6,781 nucleotides of DNA from Alphaproteobacteria bacterium (GCA_026400595.1 JAPLOT010000382.1:1-6781); one strand, 5' to 3'; shown: positions 1 through 6,566, numbered from the stretch's first letter. Numbers and translations are program-made. Notes: generated by a model not told the origin, from the letters alone.

Positions 1-1
1 A

Positions 2-1186
2 TCGGCGGCGATCGAACTGGCGGGACAGGGCCTCGACGTGCGCGTCCTGGAGGCGGGCCATGTCGGCTGGGGCGCTTCCGGACGCAACGGCGGCTTCGCC
101 TGCATCGGCTCCCACAAGCTGTCCTACACGGAGATGATCAAGACCTATGGGCTGGCGGCGACGCAGCACTTCCACGCCGCCATGGCGGAGTCGGTCGATC
201 TGGTGCGCGACAATTGCCGCCGCTTCGGCATCGACGCCTGGATCCATGGCGCGGGCGAGGTGACGCTGGCGCATCTGCCGAACCGCGTGGCGGAGCTGCG
301 CGACGACCAAGCCTTCCTCAAGCAGACCTTCGGCGAGGAAACCGAGCTTCTCTCCGAGTCCGATCTCAGGGCGCAGGGCCTGTGGGGACCGACCTTCCAT
401 GGCGGGCTGAAGGGCAGGATCGGCTTCGGTGTCCATCCGTTGAATTATGTGCGCGGCCTTGCCCGCGCCGCGACTGCGGCGGGCGCGAAGATCCACGCCT
501 CGTCACGGCTCACCCGCTGGGAAGAGACGGCGGCGGGCCATGTGCTGACCACCCCCGGCGGCAGGCTGACGGCGCGGCGCGTGGTGGTGGCGACCAACGG
601 CTACACGCCGGAAGACGTCTCGCCGCGACATGCCGGACGCATCATGCCGGCGCTCTCCAGCGTGCTGGTGACGCGGCCGCTCTCGGTGGACGAACGCAGC
701 GCGCAGGGCTGGACCTCGGATCTCATGGCCTATGACTCGCGCAACCTGCTGCATTACTTCCGGCTGCTGCCCAATGGCCGCTTCCTCTTCGGCGGGCGCG
801 GCGGAACGGATGCCTCCGATGCCGGCGGCGAGGCCTATCGCGCGGTGCTCACGCGGGCTTTCCATGACCTCTTCCCGGCCTGGCGCGGCGTCGACATCAC
901 GCATTACTGGCGCGGCTTCGTCTGCCTCGCCTTCGACCGCGTGCCCTATGTCGGCGCGCTGGACGCGGCGAAGACCGTGTGGACGGCGCTGGCCTATCAC
1001 GGCAATGGCGTGGCCATGGGAAGCTGGAGTGGTCGCGCGGTGGCGCGGCTGATGACCAACAAGGCGGCGCCTTCAGCGCTTCCCGCCGTGCTGACGCGAA
1101 GGCTGGCGCGCTTTCCGCTCCCCGCCTTCCGCCCGCTCTATCTCAAGGGGGCCTATGTCTGGTTCGGCTGGAAGGACTCACGGTAG
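2..1186 (+). CDS. FAD-dependent oxidoreductase, DAO family (5'-partial)
   Basis: Probably an FAD-dependent amine or amino-acid oxidase of the D-amino-acid oxidase (DAO) superfamily, such as the gamma-glutamylputrescine oxidase/OrdL-like or glycine/sarcosine oxidase-like branch. It would oxidise a C-N bond using FAD. The frame is open to the left edge, so the start and the GxGxxG dinucleotide-binding motif lie outside; 394 residues are visible. The first visible residues (SAAIELAGQG, then VRVLEAG) are the end of the Rossmann fold, followed by GWGASGRNGGF, typical of the flavin-binding region in this family. The segment LLPNGRFLFGGRGG and the late HGNGVAMGSWSGRAVARL stretch are the usual C-terminal FAD-contacting strand and helix. 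The stop is TAG at 1184-1186. It runs against the five-gene operon on the other strand and overlaps its last gene by 9 bases. The substrate cannot be told from sequence. Family is confident; sub-family is not. Confidence 0.9.
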   Translation, partial: SAAIELAGQGLDVRVLEAGHVGWGASGRNGGFACIGSHKLSYTEMIKTYGLAATQHFHAAMAESVDLVRDNCRRFGIDAWIHGAGEVTLAHLPNRVAELRDDQAFLKQTFGEETELLSESDLRAQGLWGPTFHGGLKGRIGFGVHPLNYVRGLARAATAAGAKIHASSRLTRWEETAAGHVLTTPGGRLTARRVVVATNGYTPEDVSPRHAGRIMPALSSVLVTRPLSVDERSAQGWTSDLMAYDSRNLLHYFRLLPNGRFLFGGRGGTDASDAGGEAYRAVLTRAFHDLFPAWRGVDITHYWRGFVCLAFDRVPYVGALDAAKTVWTALAYHGNGVAMGSWSGRAVARLMTNKAAPSALPAVLTRRLARFPLPAFRPLYLKGAYVWFGWKDSR

Positions 1187-2107
1187 GAACCCGCGGATCA
1201 GCGCCAGCGTCTTCTCGGGCGCTTCCACCATGGGCGTGTGGCCGACGCCTTCGATCACCTCGACCCTCGCACCCGGCACCTGCGCGAAGAGCTTCGCCGT
1301 CGCCACCGGCACGATGGCATCCTCGGCGCCCGCGATGGCCAGAAGCGGCGGCACCGGATCGAGCACCGCGAGCCGTTCGTAGGTGGGCGTCGCGCTGCGA
1401 TAGGCGACGCTGGCATCATGCGCGGCGCGAAAGGCGGTGTAGGTGAGCTGGCGCAGGTCGTCGACGAAGCGTTGCGGCACCGGAAAGCCCGGCGCGAAGC
1501 CCTGGGCGAGGCCATCGCGGATCGCCCTGTCCGACTGAAACTGCGACAGCAGTTCGCCGATACCCCGCGTCAGATAGAGTTCGGTGAGAATCGTGAAATC
1601 CGTATCGGCCTCGGCCGGGCTGTCAATCAGGATCAGGCGCGCGATGCGGGCCGGATTGGCCTCGGCAAGCGCGGTCGCGACCTCGCCGCCCATGGAATGG
1701 CCGATGACGGTGACGCGGTCGAGTTTCAGGCTGTCGAGCACGGATGCCACCACCTGCGCCTGGTCCTCGATCGTGTAGCCCGCGGCGGGTGCCGCGCTGC
1801 CGCCGTGGCCGATGAGATCGAGGCGGACGACGGTGTGATCCTTCGCGAGATCGGGCGCGATCTGGTCCCACCAGCCGAGCGAGGCGGCAAAGCCGTGGAT
1901 CAGGACGAGGGGCGGGCCTTCGCCCTCGACGCGGACATTGGCCTCGATGCGCGGGGTTGCAACGAGGCGGCCACCGTCGCGCGGGGCGGCGGTGCAGGTG
2001 ACCCCGTCGACCCAGACCATGTTGGCCAGGACGAGCGCGGGGATGAAGAGGAGAAGGACCACGAGAGCGCCTCTCGTGGTCCCCCTGTTCCTGCGGCGTC
2101 TGCGCAT
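1178..2107 (-). CDS. Alpha/beta hydrolase with N-terminal membrane/signal segment
   Basis: A 309-residue alpha/beta-fold hydrolase that probably cleaves an ester, amide or C-C bond. The catalytic set is complete: oxyanion-hole HGF at 71-73, nucleophile Ser138 in GHSMGG, acid Asp263 in GAEDAIVP, and His290 in GVGHTPM. The N-terminus is very arginine-rich (MRRRRRNR) and is followed by a hydrophobic stretch at about 14-28 ending VLA. This looks like a signal anchor or a cleavable signal peptide, so the enzyme may act at the membrane or in the periplasm. I chose the ATG at 2105-2107. A TTG two codons upstream (2111-2113) is also in frame, and neither has a clear Shine-Dalgarno. The gene begins 13 bases after the RidA stop, so translational coupling is likely. 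It is last in the operon and overlaps the convergent oxidase by 9 bases. RutD-like or haloperoxidase-like roles are possible but unproven. Confidence 0.88.
   Translation of the reverse strand: MRRRRRNRGTTRGALVVLLLFIPALVLANMVWVDGVTCTAAPRDGGRLVATPRIEANVRVEGEGPPLVLIHGFAASLGWWDQIAPDLAKDHTVVRLDLIGHGGSAAPAAGYTIEDQAQVVASVLDSLKLDRVTVIGHSMGGEVATALAEANPARIARLILIDSPAEADTDFTILTELYLTRGIGELLSQFQSDRAIRDGLAQGFAPGFPVPQRFVDDLRQLTYTAFRAAHDASVAYRSATPTYERLAVLDPVPPLLAIAGAEDAIVPVATAKLFAQVPGARVEVIEGVGHTPMVEAPEKTLALIRGFLP
2056..2082 (-). repeat. Perfect 12-bp inverted repeat (hairpin) in early alpha/beta hydrolase coding region
   Basis: The left arm GGACCACGAGAG (2056-2067) and right arm CTCTCGTGGTCC (2071-2082) are exact reverse complements separated by 3 bases. 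In the hydrolase mRNA the hairpin begins 25 bases after the A of the ATG at 2107 and is followed by a pyrimidine-rich run (TTCTCCTCTTC). It resembles an intrinsic terminator without a true U tract. It may reduce expression of the last operon gene or mark an mRNA processing point. The structure is seen in the sequence; the function is inferred. Confidence 0.6.
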
Positions 2108-2120
2108 GGGCAAACGCGGA

Positions 2121-2564
2121 TCAGCGACGGCCCTTCTTCTTCGCCGCCTTCTTGGCGGGTTTCTTTGCCGCTTTCTTGGCAGGGGCGGCCTTCTTGGCCG
2201 GGGCCGCCTTCTTCACGATGGCCGCTTCCACCATGATCTCCACGTCGAGACCGGGGGCCGCGAGCCTGGATTCGACCGTGGCGCGGGCGGGCGTCTGGCC
2301 GGGGACGACCCAGGCATCCCAGGCCTCGTTCATCTCGGCCCAGGTCTTGATGTCGGTGAGCCAGATGTTGGCCTTGACGATGTTGGTCTTGTTGGTGCCC
2401 GCCGCCTTCAGCGTGGCGTCGATCTGCTGCAAGATGTCGGCGGTCTGTTCCTTGACCGACCTGCCGGCCGCCGCTTCCGCGACGAAGCCCGCGAGATAGG
2501 CCATGCCGTTGTGGATGACGGCCGAGCTCATGCGCTTGCCGGCTTCGAGTCTCTTGAGTGCCAT
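2121..2564 (-). CDS. RidA family protein (YjgF/YER057c/UK114) with Lys/Ala-rich C-terminal tail
   Basis: A 147-residue RidA-family protein. Family members form trimers that hydrolyse reactive enamines/imines such as 2-aminoacrylate, releasing ammonia. The RidA domain covers about residues 1-117. Arg94 in TPARATVE and Glu109 in DVEIMVEA align with Arg105 and Glu120 of E. coli RidA, so the catalytic imine/enamine deaminase residues appear kept. The style (SSAVIHNGMAYLAGFVA, ANIWLTDI, MNEAWDAWV) is closer to the YoaB-like branch than to classic RidA. The start is the ATG at 2562-2564, preceded by GGAGG six bases upstream; a GTG at 2586-2588 would add eight residues but is less likely. Residues 118-147 form an unusual basic tail (13 Lys, 2 Arg, 11 Ala, 3 Pro, 1 Gly) not expected in this family. 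It sits between the RocB-like hydrolase and the alpha/beta hydrolase, a placement that recalls rutC beside rutD. Confidence 0.9.
   Translation of the reverse strand: MALKRLEAGKRMSSAVIHNGMAYLAGFVAEAAAGRSVKEQTADILQQIDATLKAAGTNKTNIVKANIWLTDIKTWAEMNEAWDAWVVPGQTPARATVESRLAAPGLDVEIMVEAAIVKKAAPAKKAAPAKKAAKKPAKKAAKKKGRR
2124..2213 (-). repeat. Low-complexity Lys/Ala/Pro tail-coding repeats at RidA 3' end
   Basis: This 90-base stretch encodes the last 30 residues of the RidA protein, with a KKAAPA unit given twice and then degenerate KKAA/KKPA units and a KKKGRR end. At DNA level there are near-identical 18-base units starting at 2182 and 2200 (GGGGCGGCCTTCTT against GGGGCCGCCTTCTT), suggesting growth by tandem duplication or slippage. 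The composition resembles histone H1-like basic tails found at the ends of some bacterial proteins, which generally bind nucleic acid or other polyanions. That role here is inference. Confidence 0.75.
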
Positions 2565-2570
2565 TGTGTG

Positions 2571-2575
2571 CCTCC
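2571..2575 (-). promoter_or_regulatory. Ribosome binding site of the RidA gene
   Basis: GGAGG on the minus strand lies six bases before the ATG at 2562-2564 and decides the RidA start against the upstream in-frame GTG. Two of its bases fall in a possible 5-bp stem (GTGCC at 2584-2588 on the transcript pairing with GGCAC at 2568-2572, loop 11), which could weakly mask the site. Confidence 0.75.
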
Positions 2576-2595
2576 GCTTGTTTGGCACTCGCTCT

Positions 2596-4098
2596 CTAGC
2601 GATGTTTCATCACCGCTTCAATCACCGCCAGCAAAACGCGCGGCAAAGTCTCGAAGGCATAGGGCGCATGCAGGCGCTCGAGCCAGTGATGATAGTCGCG
2701 GCCCCAGGGTCCGATGTTGATGCAGGGGTATCCGGCCGGCGCCGGCATGGCGAAGCTGGTGCCCCAGACTGGCGTGTTGGCCGCGGCCGCCGCGAGATCG
2801 CCCGCCGATTCGCCGAAGAAGCTCATGTCGGAGATGCCGGGAAAGTACTGCACCGTGCCGAGGCCATGCGGAGTCACCGCTTCCGTGATGATATCGGTCA
2901 GCGCCGCATCCGAGAGCGCCACGGCCGGATAGGGGATGGAGCCGAAGCCGATGACCACGGCGGGGCCGGAAAGGCCACTCAGCGCCCACAGGGCCTCCGT
3001 CATGCGCTTGCTGCGCTCCGGCAGGTCGAGCGCCGTCAGTGCCGCGATCTCCGTGGCAAGGCGTGCCGTTTCGCTGCCCCGCACACGAGCGAGGAGTTCG
3101 GCGCAGGTCATGACCGGAATGTCGCGGCCGACTTTGCGCGCGGCCCGCGCCTTGGCGCGGCGCGCCAGCATCAGCGAGATGTCGAGCACCTCTTCGGCGC
3201 CGCGCCGGTGCTGCAGCGTGTTCCAGTAGCACCAGGCCTGGCCCGGCGTGGTGACGTTGTAGCCGCTCTTCAGGTCCTTGGCGGCAAGCGCCGTGGGCGG
3301 TGCCGCGATCTCGCGGCCGCTGGTCTCGGCCAGTTCGGGGGCGAGCTCGAATTCAGTCAGCAGCTCGGCCGCGAGATAGGCCGCATTGGCGCCGTCCTGC
3401 GGGTAGCAGGCATGGGTCTCGCGCCCGATCACGAAGGCGGTGAGCAGCAGCTTGCCGATGGAACCCAGCGCTGCCACCCGGCCGGTGCCGCCGTCGCCCT
3501 GGTCGGAGATGGCATCGAGATTGATCACCAGCGCGATGTCGAGCTCCTGTGCGCGCGCAAACTCCGCAAGCTGTGGTACGGCGGCGCGGGCGCCGGCGGA
3601 GCGGTCCTCCTCGTCGGCGACGGCGAGGAAGAGCAGGTTGCCCTCGCCGTGCCAGGCTTCCATCGCGGCCAGCCCTGCGGCAAGGCCCGCCTTCATGTCG
3701 AGCAGGCCGCGTCCCGGAAGAAAGTCGCCGCTGGCGAAGTCGGCCAGCGCGGCGGGATGATCGCCGCTGCGGGCAAGCCGCGCCATTGTCGCGGGCAGGA
3801 GCGCCTGCACGTCGAAGGCGAGCGGCTTCAGCGCGCCGTAGTCGTCCACCGGCACGACATCGAAATGACCGGTCAGCACGATGGTGCGGCGGCCGCGGCG
3901 GCGCTTCAGCGCGAAGACGTTGGCGCGCCCGGCGGGATCGCCGGGAATTGCTTCGGCGCGGAGGAGGTCGAAATGCGACAGGTCATTCGCGAGGCGTTGC
4001 GCAAAGGCGGCCTCGTCGGCGCTGCCGGTGACCGACGGCCAGGCGGTGAGCCGCAGGGCCAGCTCGCGCGCCCGCGCCGCGATGTCATTGCGGGTCAT
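2596..4098 (-). CDS. M20-family metallohydrolase, RocB-like
   Basis: A 500-residue di-zinc hydrolase of the M20 amidase/peptidase clan, most like RocB (arginine utilisation protein) of Bacillus and its proteobacterial relatives. It probably cleaves an amide or peptide bond in the cytoplasm; the exact reaction of RocB-type proteins is poorly defined. Visible motifs are GHFDVVP with His78 and Asp80, GRGLLDMK with Asp134, ADEED with Glu163 (general base) and Glu164, NLDAIS with Asp194, and a late PWGRDYHHWLERL with His470/His471. GRETHACYPQDGANA around His229 is the dimerisation-domain motif. No signal peptide is seen. The start is the ATG at 4096-4098, nine bases after the stop of the upstream carbamoylase-type gene. 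No Shine-Dalgarno is visible, so translation is probably coupled. At 500 residues it is somewhat shorter than Bacillus RocB. The family is confident; the RocB label is moderately so. Confidence 0.85.
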   Translation of the reverse strand: MTRNDIAARARELALRLTAWPSVTGSADEAAFAQRLANDLSHFDLLRAEAIPGDPAGRANVFALKRRRGRRTIVLTGHFDVVPVDDYGALKPLAFDVQALLPATMARLARSGDHPAALADFASGDFLPGRGLLDMKAGLAAGLAAMEAWHGEGNLLFLAVADEEDRSAGARAAVPQLAEFARAQELDIALVINLDAISDQGDGGTGRVAALGSIGKLLLTAFVIGRETHACYPQDGANAAYLAAELLTEFELAPELAETSGREIAAPPTALAAKDLKSGYNVTTPGQAWCYWNTLQHRRGAEEVLDISLMLARRAKARAARKVGRDIPVMTCAELLARVRGSETARLATEIAALTALDLPERSKRMTEALWALSGLSGPAVVIGFGSIPYPAVALSDAALTDIITEAVTPHGLGTVQYFPGISDMSFFGESAGDLAAAAANTPVWGTSFAMPAPAGYPCINIGPWGRDYHHWLERLHAPYAFETLPRVLLAVIEAVMKHR

Positions 4099-4107
4099 GC
4101 GGAGCTG

Positions 4108-5352
4108 TCAGGCGAGGCCGCGGTCATAGGCGAGAACGGCGTTGAGCAGGACCTGCGCGCCGGCGCCGCATTCCTCCAGCGTGGTCGATTCCGCCTCGTT
4201 GTGCGAGATGCCGCCGAGGCAGGGCACGAAGATCATGGTGGTGGGCACCACGCGGGCGATATAGGCCGCGTCATGGCCGGCGCCGCTCGCCATCTCGCGC
4301 GTCGCATGGCCCGCGATCCTTGCGCCCTCGCGCACGCAGTCGATCAGCGGGTCGGCAAACTTCACCGCCGGCGAATTCCAGATGCGCTTCTCTTCCAGCT
4401 CGAGTCCGAGCGCGGCGGCGATCTTCGGCAGCGCGGCCTTGTATTCGGCCTCCATCCTGTCCAGCATCTTCTCGTCCGGATGGCGGAGGTCGACGGTGAA
4501 GAAGACCTCGCCCGGCACGACGTTGCGGCTGTTGGGCCGGTTCTCGATGAGGCCGACGGAGGCGACACCGGGGAGATGCGCCATGCCCACCTGGTGAATC
4601 GCCTCGATCATGCGCGCGGCACCCAGCAGCGCATTCTTGCGCAGGCCCATGGGCGTGGCCCCGGTGTGGGACTCCTGGCCGCGCAAAGTCACCTCGTACC
4701 AGCGCATGCCCTGCACGCCGGTGACCACGCCGATCATCTTGTCCTCGGCCTCGAGGATCGGCCCCTGCTCGATGTGAAGTTCGAACATGGCCTGGAACTT
4801 CACGTCGCCGGCCTTGACCGTGCCCTTGTAGCCGATGCGCGCCAGCTCGTCGCCGAGCTTGATGCCGTTGCGGTCCTCGCGGCCATAGGCGAAGTCGGTG
4901 GTGAAGACGCCGGCATAGACGCCCGAGCACAGCATGGCCGGCGCGAAGCGCGAGCCTTCCTCGTTGGTCCAGTTCACGATCATGACCGGGGCATTGGTCT
5001 CGTAGCCCATGTCCACCAGCGTGCGCATGGCCTCGAGTGCGCCGAGCACGCCCAGCACGCCGTCGAACTTGCCGCCGGTGGGCTGGGTGTCGAGATGCGA
5101 GCCCATGGCGATGGGCAGGAGATCCTTGCGCTTGCCCGGCCGGGTGGCGAACATGTTGCCCACCTCGTCGACCACGACCGTGCAGCCCAGCTTCTCGCAT
5201 TCGGCCTTGAACCAGTCGCGCACCTTCTTGTCCTCGTCCGACACGGTGAGGCGCTTGATGCCGCCCTTGGGGGTGCCGCCGTACTGCGCGGTCTCCATCA
5301 GCGCGTCCCACAGGCGCTGCGGATTGATGGTGAGATTGGTCTTCGCTGTCAT
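4108..5352 (-). CDS. Zn-dependent amidohydrolase, hydantoinase/carbamoylase (HyuC) family
   Basis: A full-length 414-residue member of the family that holds N-carbamoyl-L-amino-acid hydrolase, beta-ureidopropionase and allantoate amidohydrolase. These cytoplasmic enzymes hydrolyse a ureido (N-carbamoyl) group, releasing ammonia and CO2 or, for allantoate, ureidoglycine-type products. The two-metal site is complete: His86 in GSHLDTQP, Asp97 in GGKFDG, Glu131/Glu132 in NEEGSRF, His193 in ELHIEQGP, and His384 in GISHNEAE. His229 in ESHTGATPM lies in the dimerisation/lid domain. Asn277 (NVVPG) and Arg290 (DLRHP) lie where family members hold the substrate carboxylate. GAGHDAA at 357-363 is also typical. 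The start is the ATG at 5350-5352 with GGAG six bases upstream. It lies 16 bases after the reductase stop and 9 before the RocB-like gene. Which ureido substrate it uses cannot be decided from motifs. Confidence 0.92.
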   Translation of the reverse strand: MTAKTNLTINPQRLWDALMETAQYGGTPKGGIKRLTVSDEDKKVRDWFKAECEKLGCTVVVDEVGNMFATRPGKRKDLLPIAMGSHLDTQPTGGKFDGVLGVLGALEAMRTLVDMGYETNAPVMIVNWTNEEGSRFAPAMLCSGVYAGVFTTDFAYGREDRNGIKLGDELARIGYKGTVKAGDVKFQAMFELHIEQGPILEAEDKMIGVVTGVQGMRWYEVTLRGQESHTGATPMGLRKNALLGAARMIEAIHQVGMAHLPGVASVGLIENRPNSRNVVPGEVFFTVDLRHPDEKMLDRMEAEYKAALPKIAAALGLELEEKRIWNSPAVKFADPLIDCVREGARIAGHATREMASGAGHDAAYIARVVPTTMIFVPCLGGISHNEAESTTLEECGAGAQVLLNAVLAYDRGLA

Positions 5353-5368
5353 GACGGACTCCGGCGGC

Positions 5369-6439
5369 TTACATGCGCGGCTTGCGGTTGGCGAGATGCG
5401 GCGCGTGCAGCGCCAGGTCGGCCGGCCCCAGCCGGTCGGCCGCCGTGTTGCACTGGTGCCAATAGGGATAGGGCAAGGGCCTGAGGCTCACATCGTCGAG
5501 CCGCTTGCGCTCCTCAGGCGTCAGCTCCAGCCTGGCGGCGGCAAGATTGTCCTTGAGCTGCGCCTCGGTGCGGGCGCCCACGATGATGGAGGCAACGCCG
5601 GGACGCCCGGCGAGCCAGGCCAGCGCCACCTGCGCGGCCGAGACGCCGCGCGCCTCGCCCACCGCGACCAGCGCATCGATGATGCGGTAGAGCCGGTCCT
5701 CGTCGGCGATGGGAGGCTCGCCCCAGCCCGCGGTATGGCGCGACAGTTGCGGTGGCGGCGCATTGCGGCGGAACTTGCCGGAAAGAAGCCCGCCGGCGAT
5801 CGGGCTCCAGACCTGGATGCCCACGCCCTGGTCGATGGCGATGGGCATCAGTTCGTGCTCGGCCTCGCGGGCCTCGATCGTGTAGTGGATCTGCTGGCAA
5901 CAGAAGCGCTGCCAGTTGTGGCGGTCGGCGGCCATCAGGGCCTTCATGATGTGCCAGCCCGAGAAGTTGGAGCAGCCGATGTAGCGGACCTTGCCCTGCT
6001 TCACCAGCGTGTCGAGCGCCTCCATCATCTCCTCGACCGGCGTCTGCCCGTCCCATTCGTGGAGGAAATAGAGATCGATGCGGTCGCGCTGCAGGCGCCT
6101 GAGGCTCGCCTCGCATTGCTCGATGATGTGGAAGCGGGACAGCCCGCCCTCGTTCGGCCCCTGGCCCATGGAGAAGCGCACCTTGGTGCCGACGAGGATC
6201 TGCTGCGACTTGTCCTTCAGCGCAGCGCCGACGATCTCCTCCGAGCGGCCGACGGAATAGATGTTGGAGGTGTCGATCATGTTGACGCCGTGGTCCACCG
6301 CCACGTCGATGATGCGCCTGGCTTCGTCGAGCGCCGTCTTGCCCGCCATGGCGCAGAAGCCTTCGCCGCCGAAGGTCATGGTGCCCAGCGTATGCAGCGA
6401 CACGCGCAGGCCCGAACGGCCGAGTTGCCGGTATTCCAT
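5369..6439 (-). CDS. Aldo/keto reductase
   Basis: A 356-residue NAD(P)H-dependent oxidoreductase of the aldo/keto reductase superfamily, a cytoplasmic TIM barrel that reduces aldehydes or ketones to alcohols or runs in reverse. The catalytic tetrad is present: Asp56 and Tyr61 in IDTSNIYSVGRSEE, Lys86 in VGTKV, and His127 in YFLHEWD. The barrel strand YIGCSNFSGW (153-162) and the C-terminal cofactor motif IIVGARTEAQLKDNL (285-299) are typical. The start is the ATG at 6437-6439, giving MEYRQLGRSGLRVS, the standard family opening, with GGGAG six bases upstream. The frame stays open to 6541, but that extension has no family likeness. It is the first gene of the five-gene minus-strand operon. The substrate is unknown; it may reduce a carbonyl made by the hydrolases downstream. 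Confidence 0.92.
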   Translation of the reverse strand: MEYRQLGRSGLRVSLHTLGTMTFGGEGFCAMAGKTALDEARRIIDVAVDHGVNMIDTSNIYSVGRSEEIVGAALKDKSQQILVGTKVRFSMGQGPNEGGLSRFHIIEQCEASLRRLQRDRIDLYFLHEWDGQTPVEEMMEALDTLVKQGKVRYIGCSNFSGWHIMKALMAADRHNWQRFCCQQIHYTIEAREAEHELMPIAIDQGVGIQVWSPIAGGLLSGKFRRNAPPPQLSRHTAGWGEPPIADEDRLYRIIDALVAVGEARGVSAAQVALAWLAGRPGVASIIVGARTEAQLKDNLAAARLELTPEERKRLDDVSLRPLPYPYWHQCNTAADRLGPADLALHAPHLANRKPRM

Positions 6440-6445
6440 GACTGT

Positions 6446-6450
6446 CTCCC
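6446..6450 (-). promoter_or_regulatory. Ribosome binding site of the aldo/keto reductase gene
   Basis: GGGAG on the minus strand (within AGGGAGA) stands six bases before the ATG at 6437-6439. It supports the start that gives the standard family N-terminus rather than the longer open frame reaching to 6541. Confidence 0.7.
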
Positions 6451-6479
6451 TGAATTGATCGGCTTTCCCTATGCCATAT

Positions 6480-6525
6480 CCTGCGGACGCAGGGAAATGC
6501 AGGTGTGACATGTCTGCCTGCGTCC
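6480..6525. repeat. Nested inverted repeats in the intergenic region ahead of the operon
   Basis: The 127-base gap at 6440-6566 holds overlapping dyads. CCTGCG (6480-6485) and CGCAGG (6488-6493) form a short palindrome with a 2-base centre. GGACGCAGG (6485-6493) is an exact inverted copy of CCTGCGTCC (6517-6525), with 23 bases between, and that spacer contains the palindrome GACATGTC (6507-6514). It could be an operator for a dimeric regulator, an mRNA leader structure, or the terminator of the upstream GFA-type gene, although no T run follows on the minus strand. No convincing sigma-70 promoter pair was found; a weak -10-like ATATGG is present near 6473-6480 on the minus strand. Confidence 0.5.
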
Positions 6526-6566
6526 TGCAGGAGCGCAGCAACTGTCGATGTCATGGCTTCGGGCGC

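Noticed and set aside
1200..1223. AGCGCC/GGCGCT inverted repeat just after the oxidase stop, considered as its terminator
   Set aside because: It has only a 6-bp stem with a 12-base loop and no T run, and lies in coding sequence of the opposite gene. It is expected by chance at this GC.
1238..2236. A 332-codon + strand frame opposite the alpha/beta hydrolase
   Set aside because: The opposite strand has a full catalytic triad, and this frame shows only shadow-like composition.
2725..2750. GC-rich palindromic run around GCCGGCGCCGGC
   Set aside because: It lies in Ala/Pro/Gly codons of the RocB-like gene and is explained by codon composition.
2503..5484. A 993-codon open frame on the + strand covering the RocB-like and carbamoylase-type genes
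   Set aside because: It lies antisense to genes with complete family motifs. Its product is rich in His, Arg, Gly, Ala and Asp with no recognisable domain, as expected for a stop-poor antisense frame at high GC.
5009..6508. A 499-codon open frame on the + strand opposite the aldo/keto reductase
   Set aside because: It is antisense to a clear aldo/keto reductase with an intact catalytic tetrad. The composition is that of a GC shadow and no motif is visible.
6440..6541. An N-terminal extension of 34 residues on the aldo/keto reductase
   Set aside because: The ATG at 6437-6439 has a good Shine-Dalgarno and gives the standard family opening. The extension has no family likeness and crosses the dyad region.
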